Positions 26,638 to 35,366 of a DNA stretch of 64,000 nt are shown here, piece after piece. How positions within the stretch are numbered: the first letter of the stretch is position 1; every line of letters starts with the position of its first letter. Position numbers and translations under genes: made by a program. The notes under the pieces are model-generated. The model had not been told where the DNA came from and searched no databases. It saw only the letters and a program-made list of their open reading frames with translations. The stretch lies in contig NZ_JARANV010000005.1 in assembly GCF_029889845.1 (NCBI RefSeq), positions 62,001 to 126,000 of the forward strand, read 5' to 3'. The stretch is from Halomonas sp. 25-S5. Lineage in GTDB: Bacteria > Pseudomonadota > Gammaproteobacteria > Pseudomonadales > Halomonadaceae.

Positions 26638-27600
26638 ATGCACATAGCGATCACCGGCGCCGCCGGCTTTCTCGGCCAGCGCCTCGTTGCCCAACTCCTC
26701 GAACGCGGGGAGCTCAATGGTGCCGCGATCCAACGCCTGACGCTGATCGACCAGACCGAGCCTCCCGCCATCGATCAGGAGGCCGTCGACGTGGTGTCTG
26801 TGGCGCTGGATATCACCATGCCGGGAGCCCTGGACCCGGTACTGAAGGCCCAGCCCGACGTCATCTACCACCTCGCCGCGGTGGTCAGCTCGGCGGCCGA
26901 GGCGGATTTCGACCTGGGCATGCGGGTCAACTTCGATGCCACACGCGCCCTGCTCGAGGGTTGCCGTGCCCAGGGCCTGTCCGCTACCCGTTTGATCATG
27001 GCCAGCTCCGTGGCGGCCTACGGCGGCGACCTGCCGGAGGTCCTCGACGACATGACCGCGCTGCACCCCCAGAACTCCTATGGCGCCCAGAAGGCCATGA
27101 GTGAACTGCTGGTCAACGACTACAGCCGTCGCGGCCTCGTCGATGGGCTGGTGCTGCGCCTGCCGACCATCGTCATTCGCCCCGGCCGTCCCAATGCCGC
27201 GGCCTCGAGCTTCGCCTCCAGCATCCTGCGCGAACCGCTCAATGGCGAAGAGGCTGTCTGTCCGGTACCCACCGACCTGGACCTGTTCGTGATGTCGCCG
27301 GCCAAGGTGGTCGATGCCCTGATCCATGGCGCCGAGATCCCCGGCGACGTCCTGGGCCCCTTCCGGGCCTTCATGCTACCGGGCATCACGGTGAGCGTCG
27401 CCGAGATGCTCGAGACGCTGCGCGAGGTGGCCGGCGAGGAGGCGCTGGCCCGGGTCCGCCACGAGCCCGATGCGCCCATCGAGGCCATCGTCGGCAGCTG
27501 GCCGGCGCGATTCACTAATAAACGAGCCCGCCAGTTGGGCTTCCAGAGTGATCATGACTTCCACGAGATCGTCGAGGCCTTCCTGGACGAGCGTGCCTGA
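26638..27600 (+). CDS. denD: D-erythronate dehydrogenase-like NAD-dependent epimerase/dehydratase family protein
   Basis: This 320-aa short-chain extended Rossmann protein has ITGAAGFLGQRLVAQLL at the N-terminus and the catalytic Ser...Tyr-x3-Lys as ASSVAAYGG and SYGAQKAMSE. DenD oxidises D-erythronate to 2-oxo-tetronate. With ltnD the operon can therefore admit both L-threonate and D-erythronate into one isomerase-kinase-aldolase line. A hairpin at 27600-27622 follows the stop. Confidence 0.85.
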   Translation: MHIAITGAAGFLGQRLVAQLLERGELNGAAIQRLTLIDQTEPPAIDQEAVDVVSVALDITMPGALDPVLKAQPDVIYHLAAVVSSAAEADFDLGMRVNFDATRALLEGCRAQGLSATRLIMASSVAAYGGDLPEVLDDMTALHPQNSYGAQKAMSELLVNDYSRRGLVDGLVLRLPTIVIRPGRPNAAASSFASSILREPLNGEEAVCPVPTDLDLFVMSPAKVVDALIHGAEIPGDVLGPFRAFMLPGITVSVAEMLETLREVAGEEALARVRHEPDAPIEAIVGSWPARFTNKRARQLGFQSDHDFHEIVEAFLDERA

Positions 27601-27622
27601 TCCCGGGGTCCGTCCCCGGGAT
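27600..27622 (+). terminator. Hairpin between denD and TRAP dctP
   Basis: A 9-bp perfect stem ATCCCGGGG / CCCCGGGAT with a 5-nt loop is followed by ATTTCCC. Weak intrinsic terminator or attenuator. Confidence 0.5.
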
Positions 27623-27660
27623 ATTTCCCAAGCGTGTCAATGCCAATCGAGGTGACAACA

Positions 27661-28662
27661 ATGAAAGCCACTTTCGCACGCCGCACCCTGGTTACTGCCA
27701 TCACCGGTGCCACTACCGCCGTGCTCGCCATGGGGGCCCTCAGCGCCCAGGCGGCACAGACCATCAACCTGGGCCACACCCTCTCCGACAGCTCCCACTA
27801 CTCGGTCGGGGCCGATGCCTTCAAGGAGACGCTCGAGCGCCTCAGTGACGGCGAGTTCGAGGTCGTGGAACATCCCTCGGGCGCCCTCGGCGGCGAACGC
27901 GCCATGATCGAGGGCCTGCAGATCGGCACCGTGGACGTGGTGATCACCTCCACCGGCCCGCTGGGCAACTTCGTGCCGCAGACCTATGTGCTCGACCTGC
28001 CGTTCCTGTTCAAGGACTATGATCAGGCGCGCTGCGTGCTGGACGGTGAAATCGGCCAGGACCTGCTCGACAAGATGAGCGAGCACGACCTGGTGGGCCT
28101 GGCCTGGTCGGAGAACGGCTTCCGCCACATGACCAACAGCAAGCGGCCGGTCAAGACACCGGCCGATGCCGAGGGCCTCAAGGTGCGCACCATGGAGAAC
28201 AAGGTGCACATGGAGGCCTTCGAGCAGATGGGCGTGCATCCCACCCCGATGGCGTTCCCCGAGGTGTTCACCGCCTTGCAACAGGGCACCGTAGACGGCC
28301 AGGAGAACCCCATCACGGTGATCGTCGCCACCAAGTTCTGGGAAGTGCAGGATTACCTCTCGCTGACCGGCCATGTCTATTCGCCGGCAGCAGTGCTGGG
28401 CTCCCCGATCCTGCTCGACGGGCTCTCCGAGGAGCAGCGTGGCTGGTTCGAGCAGGCCGCCGAGGCCTCCGCCGCGGCCACCCGCGAGGAAGTGTCGCGT
28501 CTCGAGCGTGACGGCGTGGAGCTGCTGCGCGAGAAGGGCATGACCGTTGAAACGGACATCGACAAGGCGCCGTTCCAGGAAGCCGTCAAGCCGGCCTACC
28601 AGATCTACACCGACCAGTACGGCAGCGAGATGCTCGACCGCGTGCGCGCCAGCGACTGCTGA
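27661..28662 (+). CDS. dctP: TRAP transporter substrate-binding protein
   Basis: This 333-aa DctP-family periplasmic protein has a signal peptide (about 1-36, ending SAQAAQT), then LGHTLSDSSHYSVGADAFKE. The family signature near the substrate Arg is seen as LKVRTMENKVHMEAFEQMG. ATG 27661 begins the signal peptide; the ORF upstream of it is non-coding. It presumably binds a C4 acid-sugar such as threonate or erythronate (inference from position). Confidence 0.92.
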   Translation: MKATFARRTLVTAITGATTAVLAMGALSAQAAQTINLGHTLSDSSHYSVGADAFKETLERLSDGEFEVVEHPSGALGGERAMIEGLQIGTVDVVITSTGPLGNFVPQTYVLDLPFLFKDYDQARCVLDGEIGQDLLDKMSEHDLVGLAWSENGFRHMTNSKRPVKTPADAEGLKVRTMENKVHMEAFEQMGVHPTPMAFPEVFTALQQGTVDGQENPITVIVATKFWEVQDYLSLTGHVYSPAAVLGSPILLDGLSEEQRGWFEQAAEASAAATREEVSRLERDGVELLREKGMTVETDIDKAPFQEAVKPAYQIYTDQYGSEMLDRVRASDC

Positions 28663-28677
28663 TCCGCTGAACCGATT

Positions 28678-28701
28678 CCCCGGCCCCCCTGGGGGCCGGG
28701 G
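28678..28701 (+). terminator. GC-rich hairpin between dctP and dctQ
   Basis: An 11-bp perfect inverted repeat CCCCGGCCCCC / GGGGGCCGGGG with almost no loop and no T-run. Such a hairpin often allows more binding protein than membrane subunits. Confidence 0.55.
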
Positions 28702-28714
28702 CCCTGATTCACTG

Positions 28715-29347
28715 ATGGTGGCCACGATGCTGCAACTCTTTCTCAGCGTCGAGCGCCAGACCACCCGTCTGGCCCTGCTCGGCGCGGTCCTCATGCTGAT
28801 CGTCTCGGTCGCCCTGGGCTTCTACCAGGTGATGACGCGATTCGTCTTCGATGCCCCCTCGACCTGGTCCGAGGTCATCTCCCGTTCGGCCATGATCTGG
28901 TGTGTCTTCCTGGGCGCCGCGGCAGGCTTCCGGGGCGGCTTCATGATGTCCGTGGAGGTCATCTACAAGCTGATACCGGGGCGTCACCTGGTCTGGCTGG
29001 AGGCCTTTATCGCCGTGTGCTGCGCCGTGGTGCTGGTCGTGCTGATCACCTTCGGCACCGCCATGATGCTGCGCGTGCAGAGCCAGATGCTGTCGGGTCT
29101 CGAGGTATCGATTGCCTGGGCCTATGCCGCCATGCCGGTGGGCGCCAGCTTCGCGCTGATCGCGGTGGTCGCCCGCCTGCTCGCCCAGGCCACCGGCCAG
29201 GAGACCATCGGCCCGGTCGTGGAGGAGGACCTGCCAGCATCCGCGGCGGCGGCGGTGGCTGGCGAGGGCGCGGGGCCGTTGACCGCCAGCCCCTCCCGGG
29301 ATGCGGTTGCCCCCGGCAAGCCCAACGACAGGAGTGAACGCCCATGA
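28715..29347 (+). CDS. dctQ: TRAP transporter small membrane subunit
   Basis: This 210-aa subunit has four predicted membrane helices, with the DctQ signature FYQVMTRFVFDAPSTWSEVISR between the first two. After residue about 160 there is an unusual 45-residue Ala/Gly/Pro-rich tail with no predicted fold. ATG 28715 and 28727 are both possible. It overlaps dctM by four bases. Confidence 0.88.
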   Translation: MVATMLQLFLSVERQTTRLALLGAVLMLIVSVALGFYQVMTRFVFDAPSTWSEVISRSAMIWCVFLGAAAGFRGGFMMSVEVIYKLIPGRHLVWLEAFIAVCCAVVLVVLITFGTAMMLRVQSQMLSGLEVSIAWAYAAMPVGASFALIAVVARLLAQATGQETIGPVVEEDLPASAAAAVAGEGAGPLTASPSRDAVAPGKPNDRSERP

Positions 29348-30618
29348 ATGCCGCCATCGGACTCTCGCTGATCATCCTGTTCAGCCTGGGGGTGCCCATT
29401 GCCGTCTCGATCGTGCTGGCCTCGATCATCGGCATCGAGTTTTTCTCGCGTCTGCCGCTGTTATTGGTGCCCCAGCAGATGTTCGTGGGCATCGACAACT
29501 TTCCCCTCATGGCGATTCCGTTCTTCATCCTGGCCGGCAACCTGATGGCCGCCGGCGGGATCTCGCGGCGCCTGGTGGACCTCGCCAAGTCGCTGGTGGG
29601 AGGGTTGCAGGGCGGCCTGGCCATGACCTGCGTGCTGACCTGCATGATGTTCGCCGCGGTATCGGGCTCCAGCGTGGCGACCACCTTCGCCATCGGCTCG
29701 ATTTTGATCCCCGCCATGGTCAAGCACGACTACCCGCGCCCGCTGGCGGCCTCCATCCAGGCCTCCTCGGCCGAGTTGGGGGTGCTGATCCCGCCCTCCA
29801 TCCCGTTGATTCTCTACGGGGTGAGCACCGACACCTCGATCGGCAAGCTGTTCATCGCCGGCATCGGGCCGGGCCTGTTGATCGGCGGCGCCCTGCTGCT
29901 GTTCCTCTACCTGTTCTGCAAGGTGCGCGGTTATGGCCTGCGTGACCGCGAGGACCGCCACGACTTTCCTACGGCCTTCAAGCGCGCCTGGCTGGCAATG
30001 CTGATGCCAGTGGTGGTCATCGGTGGCATCTACGGCGGCGTGTTCACGCCCACCGAGGCCTCTGCCGTGGCGGTGGTCTATGCGCTGATCGTGGGCGGAC
30101 TGATCTACCGCGAGCTGCCCCTGGCCGAGCTGCTGCCCATCTTCAAGCAGAGCGTGATCTCGACCACGGCGGTGATGCTGATCATCGCCGCGGCGGCGCT
30201 GTTCAGCTTCCTGATCAGCCGCTCGGGACTGCCCGGCGAGGTGGCCGGCTGGGTGACCGAGGTCTTCGACAGCCCCATCGCCTTCCTGCTGGCGGTCAAC
30301 GTGATGCTGTTGATCGTGGGGATGTTCATCGAGACGTCGGCGGCGATCCTGGTGCTGGCGCCGATCTTCACCCCCATCGCCATCCAGTACGGCATCGACC
30401 CGGTGCACTTCGGCCTGATCGTCGTGGTCAACCTGGCGCTGGGCATGTTCACCCCGCCCCTGGGCGTGAACCTCTTCGCCGCCTGCGCCGTGGCGAAGCT
30501 CTCGGTCGACCAGCTGCTGCCCTGGCTGATGCGCTTCGTGCTGGTGGTGCTGGCCTGCCTGATCGCGATTACCTACCTGCCCTGGATCTCGCTGGGGCTG
30601 GTCGACCTGCTCTACTGA
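29344..30618 (+). CDS. dctM: TRAP transporter large membrane subunit
   Basis: This 424-aa polytopic DctM protein has about twelve hydrophobic helices and conserved PFFILAGNLMAAGGI, SSVATTFAIGSILIPAM and LGVLIPPSIPLILYG segments. It forms the sodium- or proton-driven permease with DctQ. It overlaps dctQ and ends 42 bp before the aldehyde dehydrogenase. Confidence 0.94.
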   Translation: MNAAIGLSLIILFSLGVPIAVSIVLASIIGIEFFSRLPLLLVPQQMFVGIDNFPLMAIPFFILAGNLMAAGGISRRLVDLAKSLVGGLQGGLAMTCVLTCMMFAAVSGSSVATTFAIGSILIPAMVKHDYPRPLAASIQASSAELGVLIPPSIPLILYGVSTDTSIGKLFIAGIGPGLLIGGALLLFLYLFCKVRGYGLRDREDRHDFPTAFKRAWLAMLMPVVVIGGIYGGVFTPTEASAVAVVYALIVGGLIYRELPLAELLPIFKQSVISTTAVMLIIAAAALFSFLISRSGLPGEVAGWVTEVFDSPIAFLLAVNVMLLIVGMFIETSAAILVLAPIFTPIAIQYGIDPVHFGLIVVVNLALGMFTPPLGVNLFAACAVAKLSVDQLLPWLMRFVLVVLACLIAITYLPWISLGLVDLLY

Positions 30619-30660
30619 CGCCAACGACGATGACAACACGCCTGACACGGAGGCCACCCC

Positions 30661-32121
30661 ATGCCTGCATTACCCGAGATGTCCCGCCGCGAGGCCCTGA
30701 TTGGCGGTGAATGGGTCGCCACCGGCGAGACCCTGGCGGTCGAGGCGCCCGCGCGGGGCGAGACCATCACGCGGATTGCCCGCGGCCAGGCCGAGGAGAT
30801 CGACGAGGCCGTCAAGGCGGCCGGTGACGCCTTCGCCGGCCGTCTGGGGGACTGGTCGGACTGGAGCGCCCGCCGGCGCAGCGAGTGGCTGCTGGCCTTC
30901 GCCACGGCCATCGAGGCCGATCACGAACGGCTCACCGCCCTCGAGTGTGTGGATACCGGCAAGCCGATGTCCCAGGCACGCGGCGACATCACCGCCTGTG
31001 CCCGCTACTTCCGCTTCTACGGTGGCGCGGCCGACAAGCTGCACGGGGAGACGATCCCCTTCGAGAACGACTTCGCGGTGATGACCTGGCGCGAACCCTA
31101 TGGGGTCTGTGGGCAGATCATTCCCTGGAACTACCCCGCGCAGATCTTCGGTCGCTGCGTCGCCGCGGCCCTGGCGGCCGGCAATACCGTAGTGCTCAAG
31201 CCCGCCGAAGATGCCTGCCTGAGCGTGCTGCGCCTGGCCGAGCTGGCCGTGGAGAACGGCCTGCCGGCGGGCGTGCTCAACGTCGTGCCCGGCCTTGGCA
31301 GCGAAGCCGGTGCCGCGCTGTCGGCGCACCCGGCCATCGACCATCTCTCCTTCACCGGTTCCCCGGAAACCGGCACCCGGGTGGCCCAGGCCGCGGCGGT
31401 CCACCATGTCCCGGTCACCATGGAGCTGGGCGGCAAGTCGCCGCAGCTCCTCTTCGCCGATGCGGACCTGGAGGCGGCGCTGCCCTTCGTGGTTCGCGGC
31501 ATCATCCAGAACGCCGGCCAGACCTGCTCCGCGGGCAGTCGGCTGCTGGTGCAGCGCGAGGTGGCCGATGAGGTGCTGGGGCGCCTGGCCGAGCGCTTCG
31601 AGCTCCTGCGCTGCGACGCCGGCGAAGCGGACGCCGACTGCGGTCCGCTGATCAACGCCCGCCAGAAGGCCAGGCTGGAGGCCCGCCTGGAGGCGGCCCG
31701 CGCCGACGGCATTCGCACCCTGGCCCGCGGGCGCCTGGCGGAGGGGGCGCCAGCCGGCGGCCACTACGTGGTGCCGCGGCTGCTGGTCGATATCCCCGCC
31801 GGTCACGAGGTGCTGCGCGAGGAGCTGTTCGGTCCCGTCCTGGCGGTGCAGGTCTTCGACGACGAGGCCGAGGCCCTGGCACTGGCCAATGGCACCGACT
31901 TTGGCCTCTGTGCCGGTATCTGGACCCGCGACGGCGGTCGCCAGCTGCGCCTGGCCAAGGGCGTGCGCAGCGGCCAGGTGTTCGTCAACAACTATGGGGC
32001 CGCCGGTGGCATCGAGCTGCCGTTCGGTGGCGTCGGTCGCTCCGGCCATGGTCGCGAAAAGGGCTTCGAGGGGCTGCGCAGCTACACTCGCATCAAGACC
32101 GTCGCGATCCACCACGGATGA
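30661..32121 (+). CDS. NAD(P)-dependent aldehyde dehydrogenase
   Basis: This 486-aa ALDH-superfamily enzyme has the oxyanion Asn loop IIPWNYPAQ, the catalytic Glu motif VTMELGGKSPQ and the catalytic Cys in NAGQTCSAGSRL. It belongs to the broad betaine/aminoaldehyde/hydroxyaldehyde group, and the substrate cannot be read from sequence alone. In this operon it might oxidise an aldehyde formed from C4 sugar acids. It is followed by a second beta-hydroxyacid dehydrogenase whose gene overlaps or abuts its stop. Confidence 0.9.
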   Translation: MPALPEMSRREALIGGEWVATGETLAVEAPARGETITRIARGQAEEIDEAVKAAGDAFAGRLGDWSDWSARRRSEWLLAFATAIEADHERLTALECVDTGKPMSQARGDITACARYFRFYGGAADKLHGETIPFENDFAVMTWREPYGVCGQIIPWNYPAQIFGRCVAAALAAGNTVVLKPAEDACLSVLRLAELAVENGLPAGVLNVVPGLGSEAGAALSAHPAIDHLSFTGSPETGTRVAQAAAVHHVPVTMELGGKSPQLLFADADLEAALPFVVRGIIQNAGQTCSAGSRLLVQREVADEVLGRLAERFELLRCDAGEADADCGPLINARQKARLEARLEAARADGIRTLARGRLAEGAPAGGHYVVPRLLVDIPAGHEVLREELFGPVLAVQVFDDEAEALALANGTDFGLCAGIWTRDGGRQLRLAKGVRSGQVFVNNYGAAGGIELPFGGVGRSGHGREKGFEGLRSYTRIKTVAIHHG

Positions 32122-32135
32122 GCAGGGAGGAGAAG

Positions 32136-33014
32136 ATGACACAGACGCTGCGTATCGGCCTGGTCGGGGCCGGCCTGATGGGCCACGGCATCGCCCGCAA
32201 TATCCTCCGGGGCGGCTATCCGCTGACGATTCTGGAGCATTCCGGCAACCAGCCGGTGGACGACCTGGTGCAAGCGGGCGCTCATATGGCAGGCACGGGG
32301 CGCGAGGTGGCCGAGGCCGCGGATGCGGTGCTGCTCTGCGTGACCGGCTCCCCCCAGGTCGAGGCGGCACTCTTCGAGCCCGGTGGGGTGCTGGAGGGAC
32401 TGGTGCCGGGGGGTGTGGTGATCGACTGCTCCACGGCGCTGCCCAGCTCCACGGCCAGGGTTGCCGCCCGGGTGGTGGAGGCCGGCGGCCACTTCATGGA
32501 TGCCGCCATGACCCGGACCCCCCGTGAGGCGGAGGAGGGGCGCCTGAACCTGATCGTGGGGGCGTCCCCGGCGCTGTTCGCGCAGATGCGGCCTCTGCTC
32601 GCCTGCGTTGCCGAGAACATCACCCATGCCGGCGAGGTGGGGGCCGGGCACACTCTGAAGCTGCTGCACAACTTTGTCTCGCTGGGCTTCTCGGCGGTGC
32701 TGGCCGAGGCGACCGCGGCGTCACGCCGGGCGGGTATCGACGATGCGGCCTTCCTGGAGGTGGTGGGCAAGGGCGGCGGTGGCGGGGTGGTCTTCGACCG
32801 CCTGCGGCCCTTCATCGCCGAGGGCGACGCGTCGGGCTTCCGCTTCAGCGTGGCCAATGCCAGCAAGGACCTGGGCTACTACCATGCCATGACCGACGAG
32901 CTGGGGGCCGGTCGCCGGGTCGCCGAGGCGGTGGAGGCACTGTATGCGGGGATCGATGACCAGGGCCTGACGGTGCCGGACGTCATCCGCGTCCTGGAGG
33001 GGGAAAAGGCGTGA
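32136..33014 (+). CDS. Second NAD(P)-dependent beta-hydroxyacid dehydrogenase
   Basis: This 292-aa HIBADH-family protein has GLVGAGLMGHGIARNIL at the N-terminus, FMDAAMTRTPREAEEG in place of the usual D-x-P-x-S-G-G loop, and the catalytic-Lys region GHTLKLLHNFVSLG. ATG 32136 is chosen because GGGAGGAG precedes it; ATG 32118 overlaps the ALDH stop. The altered substrate loop (DAAMTRTP) differs from LtnD at 22869, so it likely acts on a different hydroxyacid. It is distinct from ltnD in sequence and not a recent duplicate. Confidence 0.82.
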   Translation: MTQTLRIGLVGAGLMGHGIARNILRGGYPLTILEHSGNQPVDDLVQAGAHMAGTGREVAEAADAVLLCVTGSPQVEAALFEPGGVLEGLVPGGVVIDCSTALPSSTARVAARVVEAGGHFMDAAMTRTPREAEEGRLNLIVGASPALFAQMRPLLACVAENITHAGEVGAGHTLKLLHNFVSLGFSAVLAEATAASRRAGIDDAAFLEVVGKGGGGGVVFDRLRPFIAEGDASGFRFSVANASKDLGYYHAMTDELGAGRRVAEAVEALYAGIDDQGLTVPDVIRVLEGEKA

Positions 33015-33027
33015 GGGAGGCACGGCC

Positions 33028-33960
33028 GTGAGGGTAGGGCGGTCGGGTGCCGGGCTCTCCCATCGCCAGCAGGGCCTGCTGCTGACCGGGGGCGGGGCGC
33101 TGATCATGTCGCCGGATGCCCTGCTGATCAAGCTGGCGGCCCTGCCGGACGCCGAGATCCTGATGTGGCGGGGGATCCTCTCGGCGCTGGGCTTTCTGGT
33201 GATCGCCCTGGCGCGCTACGGCCGCGGCACCCTGGCCGCCTACCGGCGCTGCGGCGGCACCGGCATCGCCGTGGCGCTGCTCTTCAGCCTGACGACCTGC
33301 GGCTTCGTGCTGGGCAACCAGTACACCAAGGCGGGCAATGTCTTGCTGATCCTGGCGGGGGCGCCGCTGATCGCCGCCCTGCTGTCCCGCGCGATCCTCG
33401 CCGAGCGGTTGCCGCGCCGCACCTGGCTTTCGATCGGGCTGTGCATGCTGGGCATCGGGATGATCGTGATCGACGACACCGGGGTCGGCTCCTGGGTGGG
33501 CAATGCCTTCGCCCTCATGGCCGCCACCACCCTGGCGCTCAACTTCACGCTCTGCCGTCGGCGCCCCGGCGTGGACATGAGCCCGATGCTGGTGTTCAAC
33601 GGCCTCATTGTGGGCGGTGGCGCCGCCCTGGTGCTGCTGCTGGGGGGTGGCGGGATCGACATGCCGCCCATCGATCGCTGGTTGCTGGTGGTCCTGCTGT
33701 GCCTGTTCATCGTGCCCACGGGGGTGACCCTGCTGCAGCGCGGGCCTCTCTATCTGCCCGCCGCCGAGGTCGGCCTGCTGCTGCTCCTGGAGGTGGTGGT
33801 CGGCACCCTCTGGGCCTGGTGGCTGCTGGGCGAGACCCCGGCACCGATCGCCCTGGCCGGGGGCGGGCTGGTGCTCGGGACCCTGGTAACCAAGGGGCTC
33901 TATGAGCGGCGCCTGGAACTACGCCTGCGCGCGGCGTCGCGGGTGGCATCGGGCAGCTGA
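33028..33960 (+). CDS. DMT-superfamily (EamA) transporter
   Basis: This 310-aa protein has about ten membrane segments and two EamA repeats, with LLILAGAPLIAALLSRAIL in the first and TLWAWWLLGETPAP in the second. The start is a GTG at 33028. It lies 13 bp after the dehydrogenase gene and so is likely the last gene of the tetronate operon. It probably exports a metabolite, but direction and substrate are unknown. Confidence 0.85.
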   Translation: MRVGRSGAGLSHRQQGLLLTGGGALIMSPDALLIKLAALPDAEILMWRGILSALGFLVIALARYGRGTLAAYRRCGGTGIAVALLFSLTTCGFVLGNQYTKAGNVLLILAGAPLIAALLSRAILAERLPRRTWLSIGLCMLGIGMIVIDDTGVGSWVGNAFALMAATTLALNFTLCRRRPGVDMSPMLVFNGLIVGGGAALVLLLGGGGIDMPPIDRWLLVVLLCLFIVPTGVTLLQRGPLYLPAAEVGLLLLLEVVVGTLWAWWLLGETPAPIALAGGGLVLGTLVTKGLYERRLELRLRAASRVASGS

Positions 33961-34100
33961 CCGGGCCGCGGCGGGGTAGAGGGTCCATCGGCGCTCCGGA
34001 ACGTGACCTGGGTCGCATGGGCCGCGAATCCCCCTTCCCGAAGCGGAGCCGGCCCGTTACGCTGCCTGCCCCGATACCATCCCGATCCGGAGGAGTGCCC

Positions 34101-34493
34101 GTGGCCATTTCCCGTTATGCCGACTTGCTGGACGAGGCGCGTGCCCAGTCAGAGCTGCAGCGCCTGTTGTTCGTCTTCACCCGCGCCGAGCTGCCGGACC
34201 ATCCCAGCGAGGCGCAGCGGCGTCGCTTCGAGCAGGGCGAGGGCGGCGTGCTGACGCCGGTGGTCTGCGTCGACAAGGCCCCGGAGGAGCTCTCCGACAT
34301 GGCCGCGCTGGTGGAAGAATCCCGGGAGACCGGGGCCGACTGGGACATCGTCTTCGTGGCGGCCCTGGCCGGCGAGGACGCCCAGGCCCAGGCCGAACAG
34401 CACCTCAACCGCATGGTCGAGTCGCTCAAGATGGGCAACATCTCCCAGTTCCTGGCCTTCGACCGCCATGGCGAGGCGGTGGACATCGGCTGA
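34101..34493 (+). CDS. Conserved protein of unknown function
   Basis: This 130-aa soluble protein begins at GTG 34101 after CCGGAGGAG. It starts AISRYADLLDEARAQSELQRLLFVFTRAELPD and is rich in acidic residues, with no signal peptide. I recognise it as a conserved gammaproteobacterial protein but not its function. A Cys in VVCVDKAPEELSDM is the only notable residue. It is a single gene 137 bp before ahpC, from which it is probably separated by ahpC's own promoter. Confidence 0.7.
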   Translation: MAISRYADLLDEARAQSELQRLLFVFTRAELPDHPSEAQRRRFEQGEGGVLTPVVCVDKAPEELSDMAALVEESRETGADWDIVFVAALAGEDAQAQAEQHLNRMVESLKMGNISQFLAFDRHGEAVDIG

Positions 34494-34510
34494 TGCCCGC
34501 CCCGTGGGCC

Positions 34511-34547
34511 ATAGGCTTGAATTATCAGGTCCATGACGCCATTCAAT
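34511..34547 (+). promoter_or_regulatory. Candidate OxyR-like site before ahpC
   Basis: ATAGGCTTGAATTAT matches 8 of 10 fixed positions of the OxyR half-motif pair ATAG-N-T-N3-A-N-CTAT; the second half (34533-34547) matches only about half. Position about 83-119 bp before ahpC is suitable. Weak evidence. Confidence 0.3.
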
Positions 34548-34561
34548 TTACGCTATCAGCG

Positions 34562-34588
34562 GATACGGGCTACCATACATCCCGTATC
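34562..34588 (+). repeat. Inverted repeat in ahpC leader
   Basis: Perfect 8-bp arms GATACGGG and CCCGTATC separated by 11 bp, 42 bp before the ahpC start. It may be an operator or an mRNA 5' hairpin. Confidence 0.6.
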
Positions 34589-34629
34589 GCCGTTACTTAT
34601 TCAACGAAAGTCGAAAGGAGCACTACCGA

Positions 34630-35193
34630 ATGTCGCTGCTGAACACCGAAGTCAAGCCGTTCAAGGCCACTGCCTACCACCATGGCGAGTTCATCGACGT
34701 CACCGAGGAGAGCCTGAAGGGCCAGTGGAACATCTTCTTCTTCTATCCGGCCGACTTCACCTTTGTCTGCCCCACCGAGCTGGGTGACCTGGCAGACCAC
34801 TACGAGGCGTTCAAGAAGCTGGGCGTCGAGATTTACAGCGTCTCCACCGACACCCACTTCACCCACAAGGCCTGGCACGACAGCTCCGAGACCATCAACA
34901 AGCTGCAGTACCCGATGCTGGCCGACCCGACCCACGCCATCTCGCGCAACTTCGAGGTGTTGATCGAGGATGCCGGTATCGCCGAGCGCGGCACCTTCGT
35001 GGTCGACCCCGACGGCAAGATCCAGATCATCGAGCTGAACGCCGGCAACATCGGCCGCAACGCCGAGGAGCTGCTGCGCAAGGTCAAGGCCGCCCAGTAC
35101 GTGCGTGCCAACCCGAACGAAGTCTGCCCGGCCAAGTGGGAAGAAGGCGAAGCGACCCTGTCTCCGTCCCTGGACCTGGTCGGCAAGATCTAA
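34630..35193 (+). CDS. ahpC: Alkyl hydroperoxide reductase C (typical 2-Cys peroxiredoxin)
   Basis: This 187-aa AhpC has the peroxidatic Cys47 in DFTFVCPTE and the resolving Cys in [10 protein letters not shown] near residue 166. It reduces peroxides and is recycled by AhpF downstream. GAAAGGAG precedes the ATG. A 9-bp-stem hairpin lies after the stop, so ahpF expression is probably lower. Confidence 0.97.
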   Translation: MSLLNTEVKPFKATAYHHGEFIDVTEESLKGQWNIFFFYPADFTFVCPTELGDLADHYEAFKKLGVEIYSVSTDTHFTHKAWHDSSETINKLQYPMLADPTHAISRNFEVLIEDAGIAERGTFVVDPDGKIQIIELNAGNIGRNAEELLRKVKAAQYVRANPNEVCPAKWEEGEATLSPSLDLVGKI

Positions 35194-35209
35194 GCGATCT
35201 GCCCCTGCC

Positions 35210-35233
35210 GGCGAGGCCCTCTCCGGCCTCGCC
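35210..35233 (+). terminator. Hairpin after ahpC
   Basis: Perfect stem GGCGAGGCC / GGCCTCGCC with a 6-nt loop, 17 bp after the ahpC stop and no T-run. Likely an attenuating or stabilising hairpin between ahpC and ahpF. Confidence 0.6.
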
Positions 35234-35366
35234 CGTCCCCGCCCGGGTATCCCCTGCCCGGGCCCTGATTCCGGAAGCATGAGCGAACTGGGCCTCCCCG
35301 CATGGGACGTCCCGGTCCCCTCATGCCTCCACCCCCGACACCCGAACATGAAGGAATGTCGCTGTC

